Program-made: the position numbers and the translations under genes
Part shown: positions 1 to 4,891 of the stretch, one piece after another
How positions within the stretch are numbered: the first letter of the stretch is position 1
Layout of the letters: every line of letters starts with the position of its first letter
Origin: Actinomycetota bacterium
GTDB lineage: Bacteria > Actinomycetota > Thermoleophilia > Gaiellales > Gaiellaceae
Assembly: GCA_005883365.1 (NCBI GenBank)
Contig: VAXA01000209.1
Span: 1-5,674 of the forward strand
Direction of reading: 5' to 3'
Length of the DNA: 5,674 nt
Notes under the pieces: model-generated
What the model was told of the DNA's origin: nothing
The model's input: the letters and a program-made list of their open reading frames with translations, nothing else
Databases searched by the model: none

Positions 1-306
1 ACGCGGGCGAGCGACTGGCGCTACGAACCCGGCGCGCGAGGGCGACGCCACCGGCACCCGACTCAGGAGGAGACGTTCGTCGTCCTCGCCGGGACGTTGT
101 CGATGTACGTCGGCGACCCGCCTCGGCGTCAGGACGTCCCCACCGGCGGCCTGATTCACATCGACGCCGGCACCCCGCTCCAGACCATGAACCACGGCGG
201 CAATGACCTGCTCGTCTACGTCTATGGCTACCCGCCGGAGAGCGAGAACGCCGAGATCCTCGACCCCGCCAGCCCTGCGAGCAAATTACGCGCCGACTCG
301 ACGTAG
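1..306 (+). CDS. Cupin-domain protein, C-terminal part (5' end outside window)
   Basis: The frame is open from base 1 to a TAG at 304-306, giving 101 residues with no start in view. Residues 11-31 fit cupin motif 1 exactly: Gly11, five residues, His17-x-His19, four residues, Glu24, six residues, Gly31. In metal-binding cupins the two His and the Glu hold the metal. The second half (GTPLQTMNHGGND, then hydrophobic LLVYVYG) looks like cupin motif 2, but the usual His ligand falls on Leu/Gln, so the site would have at most three of the four ligands. The window shows only one cupin barrel. An internal ATG at 97 would remove motif 1, so it is not the start. Substrate and role are unknown; such proteins range from sugar isomerases to sensory domains. 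It converges on the minus-strand small gene, with 14 bases between the stops. Confidence 0.8.
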   Translation, partial: TRASDWRYEPGARGRRHRHPTQEETFVVLAGTLSMYVGDPPRRQDVPTGGLIHIDAGTPLQTMNHGGNDLLVYVYGYPPESENAEILDPASPASKLRADST

Positions 307-325
307 CGGCGCGGGCGGCGCTACG
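302..325. terminator. Inverted repeat spanning two convergent stop codons, possible weak bidirectional terminator
   Basis: CGTAGCG at 302-308 is the exact reverse complement of CGCTACG at 319-325, with a 10-base G/C-rich spacer. The left arm contains the cupin TAG (304-306). The right arm contains the stop of the small minus-strand gene (321-323 read in reverse). Placement between two converging genes suits a shared terminator. There is no T-tract on either side, so it does not meet the intrinsic-terminator pattern, and the call is tentative. Confidence 0.35.
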
Positions 326-473
326 AGCTAGACGACGTGGCTGCGCTGCGGCGACGCTCCGCCGTAGCGCGGCCCCAGCGCGAGAACGCCTCGCCCGCGG
401 CCGAGATGCCGCCGAGCCAGCGGAACATGCCCATCCCGAGCAGGTACAGCAGAGCGATTGCGATCCAATTCAT
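321..473 (-). CDS. Small hypothetical single-pass membrane protein, 50 residues
   Basis: An ATG at 473 opens a 50-codon frame ending in TAG at 321. Residues 2-16 (NWIAIALLYLLGMGM) and on to about 25 form one plausible membrane helix. After it come a short linker, an Arg-rich stretch (R38, R40-R42) and a Ser-rich end. By the positive-inside rule the C-terminus would face the cytoplasm. Support for coding: about 42 of 49 sense codons after the start end in G or C, as in neighbouring genes, and the composition is sensible for a membrane segment. An in-frame TAA eight codons upstream (498-500) limits the start to this ATG. No Shine-Dalgarno sequence is visible. It lies 53 bases downstream of the sulfotransferase on the same strand, so it may be the last gene of that operon. 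I recognise no family, and the length makes a chance frame possible. Confidence 0.55.
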   Translation of the reverse strand: MNWIAIALLYLLGMGMFRWLGGISAAGEAFSRWGRATAERRRSAATSSSS

Positions 474-526
474 GTGTCGAGCGTAGCGGGACGGCTGTTA
501 GGTGCGTATGAAGATTTGCGAGCCGT

Positions 527-1321
527 CTACACGTAGCCGAGCTCGGCGAGCAGCGGGCCGGACTCCGCCTCGACATCGGCGAGCTGTTCCGGCGTGAGAT
601 CGCGCCGCCAGCGGCCGATCGACGAGTCGCGGAAGCCGTCGAGGGCCCGGTGCGTCGAGGTCGCGTTCGCGCCCAGGAATTCCGCGAGCCGGTCGGCCAC
701 GCTCGCGAGACCCTCGTAACGCACCTCGAGCAGGCGGTCGCCCGTAGCGGTCCCTCGAACCGCCTCGACGTACCGCTGCCACGCCCACGCGCAGCGGCGG
801 GCGTCGCTGACCTTCGCGAATTCCTCGCGCCGCTCCGGCTCGACCCAGAAGCGCGGTTCCGGTCCATACGGGAGCCTGGCGTCGTCCTTACCCTCCTGGT
901 CTGCGTTGAGCCAGCCGCGCGCGAGGAGGGAGCAGACGACGTCGCGGCCGTCCCGCAGCACGTGCACGGCCAGCGCTTCCGGATACGCCTCCAGGGCCGC
1001 GCCGAGCACGTGCGCCGTCTCGGGAGTCTGCTCGACGCCGCGCAGCCCCCAGGCCAGCCCGATGCGCCGGATGCGCTCGAGGATCCGTCGCAGCTCCTCC
1101 GCCGACGGGTCCGAGGGGAGCGCGGCCTTCCACGGCGTCACCTCGCCGAAGTCGACGAAGCCGGGCAGGCCGCCGATCGCGCGGCCGAGGAACGTCGTCC
1201 CCGAGCGGGGGCAGCCCACCACGAAGACGAGTCGTTCCTCGCGCCCGAACCTCGGCCGCTGCACGAGCGCGCGCTCGGCGACACGGGCGCCGGCTGTGCA
1301 GTAGTCGAGGAGAGCGCTCAC
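527..1321 (-). CDS. PAPS-dependent sulfotransferase family protein
   Basis: This 264-residue protein has the two cofactor signatures of cytosolic-type sulfotransferases. The 5'-phosphosulfate loop is at residues 32-45 (VFVVGCPRSGTTFL). The 3'-phosphate-binding segment is VLRDGRDVVCS, with Arg123 and Ser131. The C-terminal region (SSIGRWRRDLTPEQL to the final LAELGYV) is typical of bacterial Sulfotransfer_1/Sulfotransfer_3 proteins, and the length is normal. The family moves a sulfuryl group from 3'-phosphoadenylylsulfate to a hydroxyl or amine; the acceptor here cannot be read from sequence. The GTG at 1321 is chosen because GTGA overlaps the TGA of the upstream gene by 4 bases, a GGAAG lies 4 bases before it, and codons further upstream give Arg-rich shadow sequence. 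No signal peptide is seen, so a cytoplasmic enzyme is likely. It is translationally coupled to the 142-residue orphan upstream. Confidence 0.9.
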   Translation of the reverse strand: MSALLDYCTAGARVAERALVQRPRFGREERLVFVVGCPRSGTTFLGRAIGGLPGFVDFGEVTPWKAALPSDPSAEELRRILERIRRIGLAWGLRGVEQTPETAHVLGAALEAYPEALAVHVLRDGRDVVCSLLARGWLNADQEGKDDARLPYGPEPRFWVEPERREEFAKVSDARRCAWAWQRYVEAVRGTATGDRLLEVRYEGLASVADRLAEFLGANATSTHRALDGFRDSSIGRWRRDLTPEQLADVEAESGPLLAELGYV

Positions 1322-1746
1322 AACGCTTCCGGCAGCGAGTCCGGCACGAGGCCGAGCCCCTGCCTGAGCGTCTCGATCAGCTGTTGCGCCTCGGCAAGCA
1401 GCGACGCGAGCTCGTCGATCTCCTCGCGCGGCACCTCGATCGTGACGCGCACGGGCGAGCGGGCCGTGGAGGAGAGCGCCACCGTCTCGGCGCCTTCCGT
1501 TGCGAGCGCCGTTACGTCGAGGTACTCGTCCCGCGCGAGCCTCCGGCCGGGCATGAAACGTTCCGTCGCCGCGGCGAGCCGCTCGGCCAGGACACCGGCG
1601 TAGTGACCGGGTACGCGGATCGTCGCCTCGCCGCTGCGCAGCCCGACCGTCGCCGACCAGCCCGCGTAGCCGCTTCCGCCGCCGTCGTGTCGGAGCACGT
1701 GCACCGCGCACGACTCCGTGACGCCGATCGGATACCGCTCGTCCAT
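1318..1746 (-). CDS. Hypothetical protein, 142 residues, first gene of the sulfotransferase operon
   Basis: I do not recognise this protein. It starts MDERYPIGVTESCAVHVL. Residues about 13-47 alternate in a way that suggests beta strands (CAVHVLRHD, YAGWSATVGL, EATIRVPG). A helical stretch follows at about 49-65 (YAGVLAERLAAATERF), then strand-like VRVTIEVP at about 100-107, and a final acidic, Leu-rich amphipathic helix at about 108-130 (REEIDELASLLAEAQQLIETL). No signal peptide, membrane segment or metal motif is seen. The ATG at 1746 is preferred over start codons further upstream because those would run through the divergent promoter region, and a TAGGCT -10-like box sits 7 bases before it. 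There is no Shine-Dalgarno sequence. Its TGA overlaps the sulfotransferase GTG by 4 bases, so the two are probably co-translated. A partner or regulatory role with the sulfotransferase is only a guess. Confidence 0.75.
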   Translation of the reverse strand: MDERYPIGVTESCAVHVLRHDGGGSGYAGWSATVGLRSGEATIRVPGHYAGVLAERLAAATERFMPGRRLARDEYLDVTALATEGAETVALSSTARSPVRVTIEVPREEIDELASLLAEAQQLIETLRQGLGLVPDSLPEAL

Positions 1747-1753
1747 CCGTCGC

Positions 1754-1759
1754 AGCCTA
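1754..1759 (-). promoter_or_regulatory. Putative -10 box of the minus-strand cluster (leaderless-type spacing)
   Basis: Read on the minus strand this is TAGGCT, a TAnnnT match, ending 7 bases before the ATG at 1746. That spacing would put the transcription start at or next to the A of the start codon. It agrees with the absence of a Shine-Dalgarno sequence. No convincing -35 hexamer is seen. Confidence 0.4.
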
Positions 1760-1762
1760 GCC

Positions 1763-1794
1763 CCGGCCGCCGGACGACCTGGGCAGACGGCCGG
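1763..1794. repeat. 7-bp inverted repeat in the divergent control region
   Basis: CCGGCCG at 1763-1769 and CGGCCGG at 1788-1794 are exact reverse complements separated by 18 bases. They lie between the two putative -10 boxes, the right arm abutting the rpsA one. An operator for one or both divergent transcripts is possible. Such arms are common by chance in DNA this rich in G and C, so this is weak. Confidence 0.25.
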
Positions 1795-1800
1795 TATATT
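1795..1800 (+). promoter_or_regulatory. Putative -10 box of the rpsA operon
   Basis: TATATT differs from TATAAT at one position and is a rare A/T island in this region. It ends 10 bases before the rpsA ATG at 1811. A start about 7 bases downstream would leave an untranslated leader of only about 4 bases. No purine-rich Shine-Dalgarno sequence lies between the box and the ATG (GGCTCGCCGC), which supports leaderless or near-leaderless translation. The -35 region is not recognisable. Confidence 0.5.
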
Positions 1801-1810
1801 GGCTCGCCGC

Positions 1811-3259
1811 ATGGCGAACGAGACCATCAACGACCCCCGGCTCGAGGAAGGCGTCTGGACGACCGACCCCGAGAGCGGCGAGCTCGTCCCCGACTACGAG
1901 TCCACCTTCCCCACCATCGAGGAGGGACAGGTCGTGAACGGCACCGTCGTCCGCGTCGACAAGGACGAGGTGCTCGTCGACATCGGCTACAAGTCGGAGG
2001 GGGTCATCCCGGTCTCGGAGCTTTCGATCCGGCGCTCGATCAACCCCGAGGACGAGGTCGCGGTCGGCGACGACATCGCCGCGCTCGTGCTGACGAAGGA
2101 GGACGCCGAGGGCCGGCTGATCCTGTCGAAGAAGCGCGCGCGCTTCGAGATCGCGTGGAAGGCGATCGAGGGCGCCCACGAGAAGGGCGAACCGGTCACC
2201 GGCCGTGTGATCGAGGTCGTCAAGGGCGGCCTCATCCTCGACCTGGGCGTGCGCGGCTTCCTGCCCGCATCGCTCGTCGACATCCGCCGCGTGCAGGACC
2301 TCGACGAGTTCCTCGGCCAGGAGCTGCTGTGCAAGGTCATCGAGTTGAACCGCTCGCGCAACAACGTCGTGCTGTCGCGCCGCGCCGTGCTCGAGGAGGA
2401 GCGCAAGGAGCAGCGGCAGCGGATCCTCGACCGGCTCAACCCCGGCGACGTCGTCGAAGGAACGATCTCGAACATCGTCGACTTCGGCGCCTTCGTCGAC
2501 CTCGACGGGATGGACGGACTCATTCACATCTCCGAGCTCTCGTGGAGCCACGTCAACCACCCGTCCGAGGTCCTGGAGATAGGCCAGACGGTCAAGGTGC
2601 AGGTTCTCGACATCGATCGCGAGCGGCAGCGGATCTCGCTCGGCCTCAAGCAGACGCAGAGCGACCCCTGGCAGCAGGTGCTGGAGAGCTACCAGGAGGG
2701 CGACGTCGTGCAGGGCACCGTCACGAAGGTCGTCACCTTCGGTGCCTTCGTCGAGATCCTGCCGGGCGTCGAGGGGCTCGTCCACATCTCCGAGCTCGCG
2801 CAGCATCACGTCGAGAACCCGCGCGAGGTCGTCTCGCAGGGCGACCAGGTCAACGTCCGGATCCTCGAGGTGGACGCCGACCGCCGGCGCCTCTCCCTCT
2901 CGCTCAAGCGCGTCGAGGACGGCATGCCCGTGCAGCCGAAGCCCGGCGAGGAGGTCGAGCCGCCCGCGCTCGGGCTCTCCGATGAGGTCTTCGCCGACGA
3001 GGTTCCGGCCGCCGAGGCGCTCGAGGCGCCCGCTCCGGAAGCGGCCGAGGAGCCCGACGCTCCTGCCGAGGAGTCCGAAGCGGCGGAGGAGCCCGCCGCC
3101 GAGGCAGAGGCCGAGGTCGTCGAGGAGGAGCCCGCGGCGACGGAGCCTGCGGCCGAAGAGCCGGCTGCCGAGGAGCCGGTCGCCGAGGAGCCGGCAGCCG
3201 ACGCCGAGCCCGAGGCCGAAGCGGAAGCCGAAGCCTCCGACGAGGCTCCGGCGGAATAG
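1811..3259 (+). CDS. rpsA: 30S ribosomal protein S1
   Basis: S1 binds mRNA at the small ribosomal subunit during initiation. This 482-residue protein has four S1 (OB-fold) RNA-binding domains at about residues 37-107, 126-191, 212-280 and 297-367. Domains 3 and 4 carry the clearest signatures (DFGAFVDLDGMDGLIHISE and TFGAFVEILPGVEGLVHISEL). Four domains is the usual actinobacterial form, against six in Escherichia coli. From residue 378 to the end, about 105 residues, there is no Lys or Arg; the tail is almost entirely Ala, Glu, Pro, Val, Asp and Ser and is probably disordered. The ATG at 1811 is chosen because the protein begins MANETIND just after a -10-like box; the earlier ATG at 1718 lies inside the divergent gene. 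There is no Shine-Dalgarno sequence. The coaE start follows the TAG after 2 bases, so the genes share a transcript. Confidence 0.97.
   Translation: MANETINDPRLEEGVWTTDPESGELVPDYESTFPTIEEGQVVNGTVVRVDKDEVLVDIGYKSEGVIPVSELSIRRSINPEDEVAVGDDIAALVLTKEDAEGRLILSKKRARFEIAWKAIEGAHEKGEPVTGRVIEVVKGGLILDLGVRGFLPASLVDIRRVQDLDEFLGQELLCKVIELNRSRNNVVLSRRAVLEEERKEQRQRILDRLNPGDVVEGTISNIVDFGAFVDLDGMDGLIHISELSWSHVNHPSEVLEIGQTVKVQVLDIDRERQRISLGLKQTQSDPWQQVLESYQEGDVVQGTVTKVVTFGAFVEILPGVEGLVHISELAQHHVENPREVVSQGDQVNVRILEVDADRRRLSLSLKRVEDGMPVQPKPGEEVEPPALGLSDEVFADEVPAAEALEAPAPEAAEEPDAPAEESEAAEEPAAEAEAEVVEEEPAATEPAAEEPAAEEPVAEEPAADAEPEAEAEAEASDEAPAE
3152..3196 (+). repeat. Three tandem 15-bp units in the S1 tail
   Basis: Units at 3152-3166, 3167-3181 and 3182-3196 encode AEEPA, AEEPV and AEEPA (S1 residues 448-462). 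They differ only at a few bases, mainly third positions and the last codon. A worn copy encoding ATEPA precedes them at 3137-3151. This looks like in-frame slippage that lengthens the acidic tail. Confidence 0.8.
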
Positions 3260-3261
3260 TC

Positions 3262-3834
3262 GTGCAGCGACCGCTCGCGGTCGCACTGACAGGCGGCATC
3301 GCGGCCGGCAAGAGCGAGGCGCTCGACGCCTTCGCGCGCCACGGGGCGGCCGTGATCTCGAGCGACGACGTCGTCCACCGGCTCTATCGCGAGGACGACG
3401 GGCTGCAGGCGGCTCTGCGAGAGCACTGGGGCGAGCGCGTCTTCCGCGACGGCGACGTCGACCGGGAGGAGATCGGCCGGATCGTCTTCGCGGATCGCGC
3501 CGAGCTCGCGTGGCTCGAGGCGGAGCTGCATCCGCGGGTTCGGGCGGCCGTCGACGCGTGGCTCGCAGCGCAGACGGCCGACGTCGCCGTCGCGGAGATC
3601 CCCCTCCTGTTCGAGACTGGCGGCGAGGAGCGCTTCGACAGGGTCGTCGTCGTCACTGCGCCGCCCGAGGTGAGGGAAGCACGCCGGGCCGCCGTGGCCG
3701 AGAGGGAGGAACGGCTCGTGCCCGAAGACGAGAAGGTGCGGCGCGCGGACTTCTGCTTCGTCAACGACGGCTCGCTCGAGCAGCTCGATGCCTTCGTCGC
3801 CGGCGTGATGGAGGAGCTACGACTGTCACCCTGA
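3262..3834 (+). CDS. coaE: Dephospho-CoA kinase
   Basis: CoaE phosphorylates the 3'-hydroxyl of the ribose in dephospho-CoA with ATP, the last step of coenzyme A synthesis, in the cytoplasm. The 190-residue product has the P-loop at residues 11-18 (GGIAAGKS), the acceptor-site region ISSDDVVHRLY at 32-42, HPRVR at 90-94, IPLLFE at 113-118 and the closing ADFCFVNDGSLEQL at 162-175. The segment after VVVVTAPPEV is short: the usual lid stretch with an I-x-x-Q motif appears about eight to ten residues shorter than in E. coli CoaE, and the Gln position reads Leu152. The first Asp of the common DxD motif is Ser33. The P-loop Lys17 and the rest of the core are intact, so I expect activity. The start is GTG at 3262, two bases after the rpsA TAG, with GGCGGA six bases upstream as a modest ribosome binding site. 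Confidence 0.95.
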   Translation: MQRPLAVALTGGIAAGKSEALDAFARHGAAVISSDDVVHRLYREDDGLQAALREHWGERVFRDGDVDREEIGRIVFADRAELAWLEAELHPRVRAAVDAWLAAQTADVAVAEIPLLFETGGEERFDRVVVVTAPPEVREARRAAVAEREERLVPEDEKVRRADFCFVNDGSLEQLDAFVAGVMEELRLSP

Positions 3835-4379
3835 GGCGCTGGCTGGTGATCGCGGCTGTCGTCCTCGCGGCGGTCGGCGCATTCGCGTACCTGCAGCGGA
3901 CGGAGCCGCCGTGGTACGCGCGGCTCTGGTACCCGCTCCGCTACGCGACGGTCGTCCGCGGTCACGCCGCGAACTACCACCTCGACCCGGCGCTCCTTGC
4001 GGCAGTCATCGAGGCCGAGAGCAAGTTCAATCCGAACGCCCACTCCCGCGCGGGCGCGGTCGGCCTCATGCAGCTGACGCCGAGCACGGCGAAGGGCATC
4101 GCCCTGTACACGGGCGGCCACGATTTCCGCCTCTCCGATCTCACGAATCCCGAGCTCAACGTCCGCTACGGCGCGTGGTATCTCCGCCACCTGCTCAACC
4201 GGTACCACGACGACGAGCGGCTCGCCCTCGCCGCCTACAACGCGGGCGAGGAGAACGTCGACAGCTGGCAGAGAGCCCACGTTGGGATCCAGTTCCACGA
4301 GACGCGCGACTACGTCGACAAGGTCGAGCGGCTGAAGAAGATCTACCGCCGCGCGTACGCGAGCCAGCTCGGCTACTGA
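3831..4379 (+). CDS. Membrane-anchored lytic transglycosylase (SLT/GH23 type)
   Basis: The enzyme cleaves the MurNAc-GlcNAc bond of peptidoglycan to give 1,6-anhydro ends. The N-terminus (RRWLVIAAVVLAAVGAFAYL) is a signal anchor or signal peptide. The SLT domain covers about residues 43-178. It shows the catalytic Glu63 in VIEAESKFNP, the GAVGLMQLTP motif (75-84) and AAYNAG (134-139). At 182 residues it is one of the short, single-domain members. The start is uncertain. CTG at 3831 makes a CTGA overlap with the coaE stop and keeps the basic RRW before the hydrophobic stretch, but the nearest strong Shine-Dalgarno (GGAGGAG, 3810-3816) is 14 bases away. GTG at 3846, with GAGG nine bases before it, is the conventional alternative and gives a 177-residue protein. 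There is no ATG in a suitable place. It is the third gene of the rpsA operon, and its TGA overlaps the converging DUF1360 gene. Confidence 0.9.
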   Translation: MRRWLVIAAVVLAAVGAFAYLQRTEPPWYARLWYPLRYATVVRGHAANYHLDPALLAAVIEAESKFNPNAHSRAGAVGLMQLTPSTAKGIALYTGGHDFRLSDLTNPELNVRYGAWYLRHLLNRYHDDERLALAAYNAGEENVDSWQRAHVGIQFHETRDYVDKVERLKKIYRRAYASQLGY

Positions 4380-4852
4380 CCCGCTCGTGCGTCGAGCTCG
4401 TTGCTTTTGTTCGCGAGAGCGGCGAAGCCGGCCTGGAGGAAGTCGTTCATCCCGGCGGCACCGAGCGTCCAGGTGAGCAGTCGTCCGAACCGCGGCGCGA
4501 CGATCTGAGTCGCGCCGAGCGCCGCTGCGACCCACGTGCCGACGCAGCGGCTGCAGGTTACGAGCTCCCCGATTGCCTGCCGCATCCCGCCACTCTCGAG
4601 CGGATTCTCCTTGCCTTCGTGCGCGTGCCCCTCGACGAACGGCTCGCGCAGGAAGCTCGTCACCTCGTCGCTCGACAGCGTGCGCGCCGCCTTGTAGGTC
4701 GCGAGCGCGAGCGTCACGAGGTCGAGCGTCGTGTGCTCGTACGGGTTGCGGCCGAGCGCACGCGCGAGGGCGCCCGCGGTCGCCAGCCCGCCGCAGAAGA
4801 CGGCCATGATCGCCACATACGCGCCGTAGGGAGGCTGCTGTTCGGGGCCCAC
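4373..4852 (-). CDS. DUF1360-type integral membrane protein
   Basis: This 159-residue protein resembles DUF1360 proteins, whose function is not known to me. Features: a hydrophobic segment at about 11-33; the DLVTLALATYKAARTLSSDEVTSFLREPF block (44-72), with a helix and an acidic/basic patch; an intervening polar loop rich in Glu, Gly and His; GELVTCSRCVGTWVAAAL (95-111), with a CxxC pair at Cys100/Cys103 at the head of a membrane segment; and a last hydrophobic helix at about 125-147. Three or four membrane passes are likely. The start is taken as GTG at 4852, with AGAAGG five bases upstream. GTG at 4816 and ATG at 4807 are shorter alternatives. Reading further upstream only gives sequence antisense to the dehydrogenase. 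Its TAG overlaps the end of the transglycosylase, and 39 bases separate its start from the divergent dehydrogenase. Confidence 0.85.
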   Translation of the reverse strand: MGPEQQPPYGAYVAIMAVFCGGLATAGALARALGRNPYEHTTLDLVTLALATYKAARTLSSDEVTSFLREPFVEGHAHEGKENPLESGGMRQAIGELVTCSRCVGTWVAAALGATQIVAPRFGRLLTWTLGAAGMNDFLQAGFAALANKSNELDARAGQ

Positions 4853-4891
4853 GACGGCCTTCTGCGCCTCGGGGCCGTTCGAGAAACTGGT

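Noticed and set aside
490..527. 7-bp inverted repeat GACGGCT (490-496) / AGCCGTC (521-527) at the sulfotransferase stop
   Set aside because: The loop is 24 bases and there is no T-tract, so it is not a convincing terminator. Chance is likely.
650..1603. Open frame on the + strand antisense to the sulfotransferase and orphan gene
   Set aside because: It is Arg/Ala-rich with no recognisable motif, while the opposite strand carries clear sulfotransferase signatures.
1322..1711. N-terminal extension of the sulfotransferase up to an ATG at 1711
   Set aside because: The added residues are Arg-rich shadow sequence of the orphan gene in another frame. The GTGA overlap start at 1321 fits the family length.
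3100..3250. Repetitive GC-rich DNA considered as a CRISPR-like or mobile repeat
   Set aside because: The 15-bp units are in frame within rpsA, have no spacers and encode the acidic pentapeptide tail.
1757..3286. Long open frame antisense to rpsA on the minus strand (509 codons)
   Set aside because: Its Leu/Arg/Asp-rich, low-complexity sequence mirrors the rpsA codons, and it would cover a clear S1 gene. Long antisense frames are expected in DNA this G/C-rich.
2742..3830. N-terminal extension of the transglycosylase through coaE and the rpsA tail
   Set aside because: The sequence is Arg/Ser/Pro-rich frame-shadow of rpsA and coaE; family members begin with a signal anchor near 3831-3846.
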